Of a stretch of DNA of 64,000 nucleotides, positions 45,454 through 56,591 are shown one piece after another. The stretch's first letter is position 1. Every line of letters begins with the position of its first letter. The stretch spans positions 2,903,001 through 2,967,000 of the forward strand of contig CM055192.1 in the NCBI GenBank assembly GCA_029224185.1. The letters run 5' to 3'. The stretch is from Karalla daura (taxonomy: Eukaryota; Chordata; Actinopteri; Chaetodontiformes; Leiognathidae). Both the position numbers and the translations under genes were made by a program. The notes below the pieces were generated by a model. That model saw nothing but the letters and a program-made list of their open reading frames with translations, did not search any database and had not been told where the DNA came from.

Positions 45454-46987
45454 CTGCACGTGAGAGATGAAAAGAGCATGGATGTCATGCTCCTCCACAG
45501 AGAAAAGGTCTCGTACCGAAAAAAAACACATGAATCATTCTTGCTTTTTGTCTTTGTATCACATCTGAACTGTGACTTTTAGGGTGAAATGTTTTTGTTC
45601 CTCTCATAAGTGCAGGCAACTGACATCAAGGCAACTAACTCAGCAGTCAATGTTCACACAACTTCTTGTCACTTTTGTTAAATGTCTTTGAGAATGTGTT
45701 AAAGTGGGCACTGTTAGTCCCAACCCGTGTCAATACTAAAAGAAGAGGACAAAGAGCTCCCTGTGAGCAATCAGGGGGACACTACAGTCCAGAGGATGTG
45801 ATGGATGAGAGGGTTTTCATTCATTTAGGTCATGGACATCCATGGAGGGCTGAATCTAGGACTGCTGGACATCGATGTAAAATCCTAACCCTAACCCTAA
45901 ACAAGTTATCAAAAGTCTTAGGCAAGTCCATGTAAGGTCCAGGACTCGGACCAAAGGACACAATTGTGTGTATGTGTGTGTGTGTACCGTTTATAACATT
46001 TGCATCTTGACAACTACCTTCAGACCTGGCCTTCCACAAGGATGCAAACCTCATACCTGGGATTACCACCTCTGTACAACCACAACTTAAACCATTAGGC
46101 AGAGGGAAAAGAACGCTAACCAATTACCAGCAGTGAAGAGGAAAACTAATTATGAATTACAAACTTAGGGACACTTTAGTGCTTCTACCCTGGTAAAGGA
46201 GCTGCATGGCTGCGTTTGCAAATTATATTCATAGTGTGGCAAAATGGGCCGGGCTGATGGATTTATGGGATGCACACAGGCACCCTTTATAATAAACAAC
46301 ACTCTGGCAGGATGCAAATAGGAAGTGCCTGTGGGCATGCAGAGGCTGGGTAAATAGAAATGACACACAGACCCTGGGGATGACGGATTGCAGGTATATA
46401 TTGACACAAATAAAAATGATAATGAACATCATAACACAGCAATCATTTCTCACATTCTGTGGTTTTCCTCACACCCATTTGAGTCAGTCGTTGTACCGGT
46501 GAGCAGGAGCAGGGGATTTTTCTTTTTCGCAGGAGAGGAGCACAGTACAATTATGGTAACTGAAGCCATCGCTTTCTCCCAGCTTGTCTTGGAGAAAACT
46601 TGGAAGCTGATCTTCAAAAGCGCTCACATTCTTCCCTACAATTAAAAGATAGCCTCTAGCATGAGTTTTATCAAGGGTAAAGCGCTTAGCATCGGTGATA
46701 GATAAGAAAATAGAGAGATGGAGGACTGGAGGACAGAGACTAATTTGTCATGATTAAAGTCGTCTGCCACTGAATGGCTGACATGAGTGGTGGCACTCCC
46801 ATCCTCCGACTCTTTATGTATTTATTTCAATTTCATCCTGGGAAATTTGTGACTTGAAAGAGGCAATTAACATGTGGCAAGCGCTGGCCGTCGCAGTGTT
46901 TGGGGCCACATTGCACATTAGCTGTCTGTCTAGCGCTAACAGCCCTTGGGTAATGATAAAAAGATTCACCGAGCAGAAGCAGAGAGT

Positions 46988-47061
46988 GGGGGGGGGGGGG
47001 GGTGATACATAAAGAGAGGGAGAGGGGAAGAGGGGAGGGACGTGGAGGGGGGGGGGGGGGG
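46988..47061 (+). repeat. two G15 tracts in a purine-rich segment
   Basis: Fifteen guanines run at 46988-47002 and fifteen again at 47047-47061, separated by 44 bp that are largely purine (gagagggagaggggaagagg). The transcript carries the complementary C/T-rich strand. The segment could form quadruplex or triplex structures and is prone to sequencing length error. Confidence 0.9.
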
Positions 47062-49139
47062 TGTGAAGGGACAAAAACAAATTAGCTGGCAAGTGTGTGG
47101 CAGAGGATGTGAGAAATGAATTGCCTAATTGGCACATTTGTTTCAATTAGGAATGTGGTCATCAGTGTCATCCTTGACGGAGGGGTTTCCAGGCGCGGTC
47201 CCCACATCAGGGGCTCCTCCCTGTGATTCCAATAGCCAGACCGCCCCTGAAGGTCACCTCCTACAGGCCTGCACATCAGCCAGGTCCTTTCATCTACTTA
47301 GCTACACACACACACCCACACACACACGCATCCACACGCACACACCTCATTCAGATGACATTTGCTGATGATTAGATGCTGAGAAATGTGGAGGCTGAGG
47401 GGCAATTAGAGGACAGAGGAGCGATGTAACGGGTGACACCGCAGCCATCATCAAGACTTATGAGGGGAGCGCCGATCGGGACCTTGCCAGCTGACATGAT
47501 TCTCCCCCTGCCTGTGTGCCTAGCAGCCCCTGCTCCCGGGTCTAATGGTCATTTGATGTCAAGGTGACGCAGTGCAAAGGATCAGTCGGCCGAGTCATGC
47601 TTAGGTGTCGCGGTTTAGCACGATCTCCTCTCCACTGGCCCACCCTCAGCCGTATCTCATCAGTGCAATTACCCACTGGGCATTCTGCTCCCCCGCCCCA
47701 CCTGTAACCAGCCGGCAGCACCTATAAAGAAAGTCCTGCGCTGTTGTTGCACGTGTTCACAACCACATGCACCGGGACCCTTTGAACCTCACACAGATAG
47801 CAAGCCTAAAAGCGAGCAGGTACGGTCTTTTGGGCGCTATCTGCAGCTTAGCCGTGCTCCCCGGCTCCAGAGGTTAATCAGAGGAGATACAGGGAGAACA
47901 CAAAGTGGTCCTGCGTTGCCCATCCGCCTCCCCCATTGCTTCCCAAATGCCAACTCTCCTCCCCTCCCACGGACCAGGCTCCGCATTACTATTCCACCTC
48001 GATCTGTCTTATCTTAACGAAATAAATAGAGGGAGCTCCCAGCTCCAGCCTGGGCCGGGGAGTGGGGGGGTGGGGAGTAATTGCTTAGCTTAATAACGAA
48101 GCTCATCATCTGCTCTCTAGGAGTCTTTCTCTGACCTATGAGAAAATAACAGAGGCGCTGAGCTGCGGGATCGCAGAGCAGATACAAGTGCACACGAGGC
48201 AGGAGGCGGGAGGCGGGACGGAGTTAAATGCTAACTTGTTTTGAAGTAGCATTGCAAATGTCTTTGCGCAGCTCAACAGGGAACAGCTTGTATGACAGTG
48301 CAGAGGTGTTTAGCTGATTCCCCTTTGTGCTGTAGCCTGGGCTGTCTACCTGAGCAACTGTAGATCAAGGGGATTCATCTTGGATTAAAGGCTTTTATTC
48401 AGGGAAGTTGAAATTGCCTTCCAGTTTGGCTGTTCATTTCGCACTTTCTCTCAGCGTAACCCTCTCAAAAGAAACTCATTATACAGGCTTCTCATGGACT
48501 CCTTTCTCCCTGAGTTAAAAGATCTGCCCCGCATTCACACCCCTTGATATTTGCGGAGTAAAAATAGTGGATTGGCTTTGGATAGGGAGCTGTGAAACAA
48601 AATCACAAATAATCTTCTCCAGTGTTCTGTTAACCAGAGATAAATTGCAGTCTCTGATCTTTGGCCGGGATCTGTGGAGGAAGTTTTTTTTAATGCCAAA
48701 CATTTAAGATCTTGGATGTTGACGTTGATACACTCACATACACTCAGCCAAATGCTCAACTTGAATGAACAGGAACATACATGGGTATTTCTACTTGATT
48801 TACAGCTGAACCGATGTATGATGTCGAGGGACAAAGATGGTGGCTGAGTGAACGTTTCTACATAACACCACCTTCTATACAGAAGCTATTTCATTTCCAC
48901 CACTTTAAAGTGGATATAGGACGAAAACTTGAAGAAACAGTTTGAAACAGTTTGTTTCTGTCTCTTTGGAAAGCGAGGTTGGGATAAGATTTTAGATCAG
49001 ATATCAAATACCTCAAACCAAGAAACCCAGAAACAATTCTTTTCACCAGCCTCTCCACAATCTAATTATGAGGGCACGGTGACGGTTCCGTCTCGACCTC
49101 AAAGTTCAGTTTGTGAAGTTCAGAGATAAGTCAGGGTCC

Positions 49140-49400
49140 CAGCCAGACGCAGGGCCTTATTGTATGTATGTAGTTTTCATGTTCTGCCCAAGTCTGTACG
49201 GATTTTCTGAAAGTTTCGACTTTCCTTCCACAGTCCAACAAACCAAGCATGCAGGAGATTTTATACCTACAGTATTTGTGTGAATGTGAGTTTGAATGGT
49301 GTGCACCTGCTCTGCGATGGGCTGGTGCCCTGTCCAGGCTGCCTTGCGACACCATTGGATGTAAAGCGGGTAATGATGATGATGATAATGGATGAAAGGA
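49140..49400 (+). repeat. near full-length degenerate teleost repeat ('catgttctgccc...gatgggctggtgccctgtcc')
   Basis: In order: tagttttcatgttctgccca, cttccacagtccaacaaacc, gcatgcagg, tgtgaatgtgagtttgaatg gt, ctgcgatgggctggtgccct gtccagg, and a tail of gatgatgatgataatggatg. This is the complete motif order of a dispersed fish repeat also represented at 4660-4790, 20330-20450 and 43240-43560. Confidence 0.7.
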
Positions 49401-50319
49401 TGCAGATAAGGCTGGACAATAGAGCTAGATTTGGACAAAGTGGGAGAGGGAGAGAAATACAGCATGAAATTGGCTGGCGTGATACCATGTGTACGTTGTT
49501 TGTCTTAATTCTGTTTTTGAGAGTAGGTCGTCCAAGCCGCTGTCATTTTTAGAGTGTGAAGATGCTGTTTCATGCTTTCCAGAAGGGACAACTCTAAATG
49601 CTCTCACTTCTACTGCCATTTTAGTGGCACGTGTGGAGCAGAGGCGATTTGGAGACCTGTGGCTTGAAGAGGCAGTTAAGAGGTGTGGCAATGACAGTCC
49701 TCCAAGCACCCCAGGCAGGTCGCAGAAGGTGAGACGAAGGTGTCTTGCATGCATTTCCCCTGAATATCATACTGTATATACTGCACATACGTGAAACCTC
49801 CACTGGCCAATTTATTTGCTGTGTTTGTGGTCTGGAGTATATCAGCATCTCCAAACTCAGGCATCATCTCAGGCTGAGCTGACCTTAGTCTCCAGTTGAC
49901 CTCAATGCATGGTTTTGGAAGAAAACCGTACTGGGAAAAAAAACAAGAACAAAATAACATGGAAACTCCACACTCTCCTTCTTGCTGTGAGCATCAGCAC
50001 AATTCACTAAACCAATGCCCCTAAAGAGAAACTAATAATAATAAACATCATTCACAGCTGCACTCCTATTTTTATTCATGAGGTAAGAATTATTTCTTTC
50101 AGCCATGCATCAAATTCTGATAATCCTATGTCCACTTTATGCCAGTGCTAACTGGCATTGGACAAAGTAAACTAGAAGCGAATAAGTACTTGGAAAAAGA
50201 TGCCAAAGCTGCTTTAAAACTTGCAGCCTAATGGGATACACAAGTGCGCGGAAAAGAGTTTCGTTGGGAGATATGTCTACTGACTGCGGCACTTTTTCCC
50301 TTGCAAATAAAAAGCTGGA

Positions 50320-50600
50320 GACGCTCCGGCGAAGTGTCAGACTTTTCCTCAAAAAAACAACGCCGGAGCGGCGCAGTACAAAATGCCTTAGCTGTGAGCG
50401 AGTGCAGACTCATTAGCTCACTGTGGCATCCTCGCTGACGAGGGCGATTTTGTGAGTTTACGCTGCACAGCGGCACAGTGTCGGCCCGCATCGTGTCGGG
50501 CTCCCGTGTCTCCCGCGTGCGTTGAGACGGACTCGGCCGGGGATGTCGGCCATGCGCTCTCTCCGTCTCCTGTGGCCGGGGCTCATTCATGTCGACTAGA
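50320..50600. other. CpG-island-like patch with a GC-rich hairpin
   Basis: About 22 CpGs occur in the last ~205 bp, close to or above expectation for its base composition, against a CpG-poor surrounding. A perfect 10-bp inverted repeat, cgctccggcg at 50322-50331 and cgccggagcg at 50361-50370, has a 29-base loop. An internal promoter for a shorter transcript is conceivable. Confidence 0.5.
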
Positions 50601-52379
50601 TGGGAAGGGTGTGGTTCAGGCCACGCTGCTCAGATTCAACTATTTTTACCCTCGGTGTGGATTCTGTGGCGCGGGATGACGTCGCCACTCCATTTCAATG
50701 GTGAATCATTTATGGAGCACGAGGTCAGAGGTTAACCTCTACTTCGAGCTCTTCCTGGCACGCACCAGTTATCGGCTTATCAGTGGGGCAAACAGCGTAC
50801 GCACCTAGAGGGCTTTTTTCGGAGAATAGTTGGCGTTTAGCATTCCATAGCTGTTTGCCCCGCGTGTTGATCACACAGTGAGGGACATCTGTTCCCTGTC
50901 ACAATGGGAGCTGTCATTTAGAGGTGGTGCTGACAGGTTTAGTTAGTTCAAACGCAATAAGCACTTGCACAAGAACAATTCTGATGGATAGCTGGTAAAC
51001 AATGTAAAACAGCACTGATCCGTGCTGCTGTGGTCCAGTCTCCTACCGCCTGCTGCTTATCTGCGTCGTTAGCTGTCTGTCTGGATCGCCTCTGCACCAG
51101 TACCTCCATATCATCAGCCTGAACCTCTGTACTTTGCTTAGCTCCATTGCAACAACTTTGTTGGCACTCTGTGCCTTACTTTGCTGTTACTTTTGCTCTC
51201 AGCCATGCTGGCGCTGTGTTGACTTGCTGGGGCTTCATTACCACCGCTCTTCATCAGTAACAGCTGCCCTAATGAAGCAGGTGCAGACAGATTTGTCTGT
51301 GTGTGGTGGGGAGCTCAGTTTTAGGGTGACAACACAGGTAGGAAGGCTACAAAGCGGTCAGAAACAGTCACAGCGAGGTGCAGAGTGCTGCGGGCCACCG
51401 GCTCCCACCACCGTTTGAGACCAAAGCGCCTCCAACACAAAATCAAGGTAAACTGCTTTGGCAACTGTGCGATGCAGTGGAAAAACTGGGCCAGCGTGGT
51501 TGACTGCTGTCGGCTGTTCACGGCCTGGCTTGTGGTGACCACCTTGCCCGCCGCTAGCACACAGACACTGTGTAGCAGGTTCGTCTCAACATGATCTTCC
51601 CTCTCTGTTATATTGACTACTCATTTACTACCTTTTTCTTTTATCTTTCCCTGTTTATTGTTCAAGATTTTGGCTTCAGTTATACCAAAATTTCACCATC
51701 GATCAAATCATATTTGTCATAATAAAAAAAAAAGACTTTTATCTTTTAGCTGAAAAATTCTTACAATAAAATACAGGGATTGAGCAATCATGATCATATG
51801 CAGACTTGGGATCCAACACAGTAGAACATGAGTTATGGTCTTGGCAGCCAGCGACCACACTGGTTCCAAAACGACAGATTTACTGCGTGACGTCGAAGCG
51901 AAACCTCCACACGTGCAGATGATCACAGTATGGCGTTGACATCATTCCATCATTCCCGGGGGTGCTTCACAGGGAAAACAATAAAGTGGGATGCTAGTGT
52001 GTATGCAGATAAACACACTGACACACAGTCGCAGCACTAAACTCTATAGAGTCGTAGTAGTGTAGAATCATGTCAGACCATGTATACACTTTGTAGTCAC
52101 TTTAAGGCAGATGTCTCGCCATTCTGATGTACTTCTGATGTAGTTCTCTCAGCACATCATCCAGTTGTTTGCAAATGGTGAGAAGTATATACCATGACTC
52201 TTTATCATCTCAAATGCCCCAGCCTTGCTACACTCTTGCACCCCCCTCTCAAGTGCAGCTTGAAACTAGCAACCTCTTCATTCATTTTCAGTTCACAGAA
52301 TTGTGTTGTGGCATATTAATATCAAGTTTAAGCAGCTTTTTTGCTTTGCATAAGCAAAATGCTTTTGTTAATGTGGATC

Positions 52380-52440
52380 ATCTCTCTCTCTCTCTGTCTC
52401 ACGTGTTCTCTCTCTCGCTCTCTCTCTCCCTCTCACTGCT
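52380..52440 (+). repeat. (TC)n-rich imperfect microsatellite
   Basis: Imperfect tctctc runs broken by gtctcacgtgt and gctc. Intron 4, no function evident. Confidence 0.8.
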
Positions 52441-52750
52441 GTCTGTGGTGCTGAACCAAAGAACCACTACAGTGCCTGCCAAGACTTGAATGTCGGGGTT
52501 ATAGTGGAATGCCATATATCTGCATATGTCTTGATTATGGATCTATTTTTCTGAGTGAAAGGGATTTAATAAGATAATTGAACATTTTATTTGTGAAAAA
52601 TGTATCAGTCACATTATTATTCAAGAAAAGTATTTCATATAGGCTACATCTTGAAACATGTCTAGAAATGTGTTATTTATTTACATCACAAATTTATAAC
52701 TAGATTGTGATAATGTTGACAGTAATAGTCATAATTATAATTATTATTAT

Positions 52751-53420
52751 CCATCCATCCATCCATCCATCCATCTTCTTCCTCTTATCCGGGGCCGGGT
52801 CTCGGGGGCAGCAGTCTGAGCAGGGACGTCCAGACCTCCCTCTCCCTGGACACTTCCTCCAGCTCTTCCGGGAGGATCCCGAGGCGTTCCCAGGCCAGCC
52901 GTGTGACAATAGTCACTCCAGCGTGCCCTGGGTCTTCCCCTGGGTCTCTTCCCGGATGGACATGCCCGGAACACCTCCCGGGGAAGGCGTCCAGGAGGCA
53001 TCTAATTCAGATGCCCGAGCCACCTCAGCTGGCTCCTCTCGATGTGGAGGAGCAGCGGCTCTACTCCGAGCTCCTCCCGGGTGACAGAGCTCCTCACCCT
53101 GTCTCTAAGTGAGCGCCCCGCCACCCTGCGGAGGAAACCCATTTCAGCCGCTTCTATCCGGGATCTCATTCTTTCGGTCATGACCCAGAGTTCATGACCA
53201 TAGGTGAGGGTAGGAACGTAGATCGACCGGTAAATCGAGAGCTTCGCCTTTTGGCTCAGCTCCTTCTTCACCACGACGGACAGATACAGTGACCGCATTA
53301 CTGCAGCCGCTGCACCGATCCGCCTGTCGACCTCTCGCTCCATCCTTCCCTCACTCGTGAACAAGACCCCAAGATACTTGAACTCCTCCACCTGAGGCAG
53401 GGGCTCTCCACCGACCTGAA
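52751..53420 (-). mobile_element. 5'-truncated Rex3/RTE-like LINE, C-terminal end with (GATG)n-type tail
   Basis: On the minus strand the element reads MEEFKYLGVLFTSEGRMERE, VDRRIGAAAAVMRSLYLSVV, KAKLSIYRSIYVPTLTYGHE, LWVMTERMRSRIEAAEMGFL, RRVAGRSLRDRVRSSVTREE, ERSQLRWLGHL, then an in-frame TAG, MPPGRLPREVFRACPSGKRP and a frameshifted end. This is the C-terminal part of the fish LINE polyprotein most often labelled Rex3 (RTE clade). The 3' end is six copies of (CCAT) on the plus strand, i.e. an (ATGG)n tail, at 52751-52774. Stop and frameshift show it is dead. It shares orientation with unc5d. ATT-rich sequence borders both ends, compatible with a target duplication. The clade name is from memory. 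Confidence 0.85.
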
Positions 53421-53422
53421 GA

Positions 53423-53627
53423 TTATTATTAATAATAATTATTATTGATAATGTACTCTCAAATGTTCTTCATGGAGTCAGATTTAGTTGGAGAGAGGAC
53501 AGTAAAAGTCTGATGATAAAGAAGCTTGTGCTCTGGGTCAAAGCACAATTACACCTGAAGGAAAATGCAAAACAGGGCAGACCTGCATTCCAAATTAGGG
53601 TCCTTATTATTAATAATAATTATTATT
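53423..53627. repeat. 157-bp duplicated segment flanked by perfect 24-bp direct repeats
   Basis: The segment 53450-53606 matches 56903-57059 at 147 of 157 positions without gaps by my count. It is bracketed by identical 24-bp ATT-rich repeats at 53423-53446 and 53604-53627 (ttattattaataataattat followed by tatt). The partner copy in intron 2 has no such repeats, suggesting that this copy is the insertion. Confidence 0.85.
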
Positions 53628-54187
53628 ATTGTTGTATTAATATCATCATCATCATCATTTAGCAACACATAAACACAACACACGCACACACATAAAGCAA
53701 GTGTAACAGTACTGTGCTATTCGTGGTCCTTGGTGGTTTAGCAAAAGTGAATTTGAATTGACTTGAATTAATAAACCTTTAGCCTATTTAGACTGATAAG
53801 TGTTTTGTTTGTGATGTGATGTAATGAATTCAGATTGCCAGGAATGCCAAATTAAATGTCAGGTGATGTGTTATTTTTAACAAGCTCTCCCTCTATCAAT
53901 TTCAATCTATGTTCTCTGTCAACTCAAAATGGACAAAAATAGACTTGGCAGGTAGTGATGTATAGGTCAGGGTTTTTTCAATTGAGCACTGTGAGGAAGA
54001 GAGAGATGATCTTTGTTAACAAGGAGCATTTTGCTTAGGCAAACAAATAAATTCAGTTCAGAACTAGATATTAATATGCCACCAAACGACTGTGTGGAGA
54101 GTCAGCAGCTGGACTTTGCACCCATTGTCAGTATTAGTAAGTGTATAGGCAAACTAACAACAACCACAACGACCATTACTCATGATA

Positions 54188-54396
54188 TTATTACACTTGT
54201 GGAAAGTTTTTACAATAAGGGAAGCTTTCATTTCCCCACCAATGTTGTAAATGCCTGAAAAGGTAATGGTTATTGCATTTGCGGGAAATCGTGTTTGTGG
54301 AAAATGTATGACGTTTATGGTAATATTGCATTAAAAGCTGCAGATTTTATTAGATTTGTGGCTTATTACATTTGCGGACAGCTATTACATTGGCGG
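54188..54396 (+). repeat. five-copy degenerate 15-bp motif TTATTACATTTGCGG
   Basis: Related 15-mers occur at 54188-54202 (ttattacacttgtgg), 54270-54284 (ttattgcatttgcgg), 54347-54361 (ttattagatttgtgg), 54363-54377 (ttattacatttgcgg) and 54382-54396 (ctattacattggcgg), all in the same orientation. Spacing is irregular. The cluster begins 170 bp from exon 4 on the downstream-intron side. Confidence 0.7.
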
Positions 54397-54565
54397 GCGT
54401 TAGAATCCAACCCAGCTGTATCAGTCTGTTAAAGGTCAGACGAATCAGAGCTGCAGAAACAATCTGAGCGGGGAGAATCAGGATGGCCAATCTGGCACTG
54501 AACACCTCCACTCAGTGGGAGTGTAGGCGTCTCCTCTTTCAGGAGTGCAGGAGCGACAGCCTTAC

Positions 54566-54669
54566 CTCTGCCACAGGCACTCCCTCTGGGGGGCGACAGT
54601 GCAGAACAATCATCCCGTTGATTGGCACCTCCTTCCCCTGGGGGTCCTGCTCAAAGTTTTTCCTCAGGT
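54566..54669 (-). CDS. unc5d: unc5d exon 4: first part of Ig domain 2
   Basis: A 104-bp exon, entered at phase 1 and left at phase 0. Translation after the split Tyr is LRKNFEQDPQGKEV, PINGMIVLHC, RPPEGVPVAE. This is the hallmark start of the UNC5 Ig2 domain; LHC supplies the first Ig2 disulfide cysteine. The acceptor is cacag before 54669 and the donor is GTAAGG after 54566. The sequence is too short to stand out as an open frame and was placed by family motif plus splice phase. Changes from the human protein as I recall it are conservative (R to K, E to N, A to V). It lies 1.8 kb downstream of exon 3, while the rest of Ig2 is 9 kb further on. Confidence 0.95.
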
Positions 54670-56447
54670 CTGTGTGGGGAGATAAGAGGCAGCTGTCAGG
54701 TGTCAAGTGTTACGGTCAGCCTGGCCTCAATCCTCTTCAGCAGCCAACACGCCCGCCTGCCCCCAGCTCTGCACGCCACGACCTTCAAAACCCTCTACAG
54801 CGTGCATAAGATAGAGGATCCCATGGCCCTGTGCAAGGTAATCTGTGGACAAGGTGGTTTGGAGGATACACCGGATGGATGACGTGCATGAGGATTACTC
54901 TGATCACCATGGGCATCCATGTGCATACAGTAGTGACGGACTCTTTCTGCCCCATTTCAAAACTGCGTTTGATAGGTTATTGCACTGCTGCTGTCTGCCG
55001 AAAGCTAATAAAATTTTATAAGAACTGCGGACATTTGACATTTCGCCGTGGCTTGTGAATGGTTCTCATGTACTGTAAGATTCCTGGGATCTAAATACAA
55101 GCAGGGGGTCAATAAAAATAGTACCCCCAAGCCTCAGTTCAGCTGGCAGAGAGATGATGAAAGTGCAAACACAATGATGTTCAAATCTTAGCAGATAAAG
55201 ACTCCGACATCACACCGTCTTTGAACTCTCAAACTGTGACTTTTTCTCCCCAAAAAGGCAAGAAAAGACCTCGTTAGCATCTTATTTCCTTCAGTTTCCC
55301 CTTCAGTGCCACGGAAGAGGAGTTAAAACTAAATTCCACGCGGACGAAGGCTGGTAGATAACATGTAACAGCTCCTGGCAGTAGTATTGGATTTGGACAA
55401 CACCAGCTGTGAATAGCTGATTATGTCTAAACTTGATCAGACAGCATTGGTTTCTGGCAATCGATTATTTTGCCACTGATAAATCCGATCCATTCTCTGA
55501 TAAGATAACGTCAGGTTGCAGTGTTCACACAGTTTGGTCCAATCTAAGAGAAAAATGTCCCTTTCAGCCGCAGTCCTTGAAGTCACATGAACAAACATTG
55601 CAAAATCGGTTTTGGTGGCCTGTCATTCTGCACGACCGGGCCATTGCTGGGGCCTCTGGGAGGAAATTTCAGGTGACTGACTGTGACTCAGGTTTTACAC
55701 AATTGCACTTGTTTGTCCCACTTTCACACTTTTTCTGTTATCCCACTGTCTTATAGAATTTCTCATTGCTCTCATTCATCTACTTATTTGATCCATATAG
55801 GCTTTTGTGCTTGCACCACATGCAAACCAGATATGTACAGTACCTTTTAAAAGAAAAAAAAAACATCAAGTGAAAAAGTAATGCGGATTGCAGATTAAAT
55901 TGTAAGTGTTTTTGTGCCTCTGGTTGTTTTTGATGTCTGGTTAGTCAGGGTCTTAGTCATTAGACGCTGATGTTCGTGCTCCATGAAAATACAATTTTAA
56001 TGAATTTTGCTGTACCCCAAAAAATTGTTTTCAACTTTGTAGCCTGAAAAACAAACACAGTTAGTGAACATGCAGAAAGCACTGTCATAAAACCATATTT
56101 TTTTTGTCAGTGCGTTTATAAAGAGTCAACAGGGGGGAAAATGCAACCGCTATTAAGTTTCAAGTGGTAGATTTTGATCAGCTCTTTAAATGAACAGAAC
56201 TTAAAAGCCACAGAGGCTGAAGAAATGATAAAATTTCAAGCCTAACTTACAAATTGCAAACATCATGTTTGGCGCAAAAAGTAGGGAAATATAAAAGCAA
56301 TGATATGTTTGAATATCAACGATTTATTTTTCCCTCACTAGAGAGTTCATAGATAGAAAGTGAACCATTGTACCTATGGCTGCAAAAGCCAAAATTGCAG
56401 AAGAGAGACAGAGTTACTACGGTGTTGCGCAGTGTTTCCATACTCAC
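54670..56447 (-). other. unc5d intron 3
   Basis: A 1778-bp AT-rich intron between the exons for Ig1 and Ig2. Apart from A- and T-runs near 55855 and 56100 I see nothing in it. Confidence 0.85.
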
Positions 56448-56591
56448 AAGCGATGCGGACTGTAGCCTTGCGGCTCTTGGAGGTGCCCAGGTGGCTCCAG
56501 GCTACGCAGAGACACCAGTAGTCTTCGGGGCCGTGGAAATCCTCCACCTGCTGGCGGGAGACGTTGATCATCACCTCACGCACCTTCAGCC
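56448..56591 (-). CDS. unc5d: unc5d exon 3: second half of Ig domain 1
   Basis: This exon encodes the C-terminal half of the first immunoglobulin domain of an UNC5 netrin receptor, a single-pass guidance and dependence receptor of the plasma membrane. Read on the minus strand it gives GLKVREV, then INVSRQQVEDFHGPEDYWC, then CVAWSHLGTSKSRK and ends TVRIA; this is nearly identical to what I recall of UNC5D. The YWCxC segment carries the distal Ig cysteine, and N-V-S is an N-glycosylation sequon. The acceptor reads ccag before 56591 and the donor is GTGAGTA after 56448. The exon is 144 bp with phase 1 at both ends; its last base T joins AC of the next exon to make Tyr. In the mammalian family Ig1/Ig2 bind netrin and FLRT proteins. 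The matching first half of Ig1 is not in the window. Confidence 0.96.

Larger units (their letters stand above)
45454..54565 (-). other. unc5d intron 4
   Basis: The largest intron here, 9112 bp. It contains paired G15 tracts (46988-47061), an inverted homeobox-like motif (47124-47151), a teleost repeat (49140-49400), a CpG-rich patch with a GC hairpin (50320-50600), a TC-rich run (52380-52440), a Rex3-like LINE end (52751-53420), a 157-bp duplicated segment (53450-53606) and the TTATTACATTTGCGG motif cluster (54188-54396). No additional exon was detected. Confidence 0.8.

Noticed and set aside
45884..45901. Telomere-like CCTAACCCTAACCCTAA (and a shorter run near 36586-36597)
   Set aside because: Only about three units each; common as chance or small repair insertions, and no sign of a chromosome end or fusion.
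49373..49392. GATGAT repeat as a CRISPR-like or regulatory array
   Set aside because: It is the short simple-repeat tail of the teleost interspersed repeat at 49140-49400.
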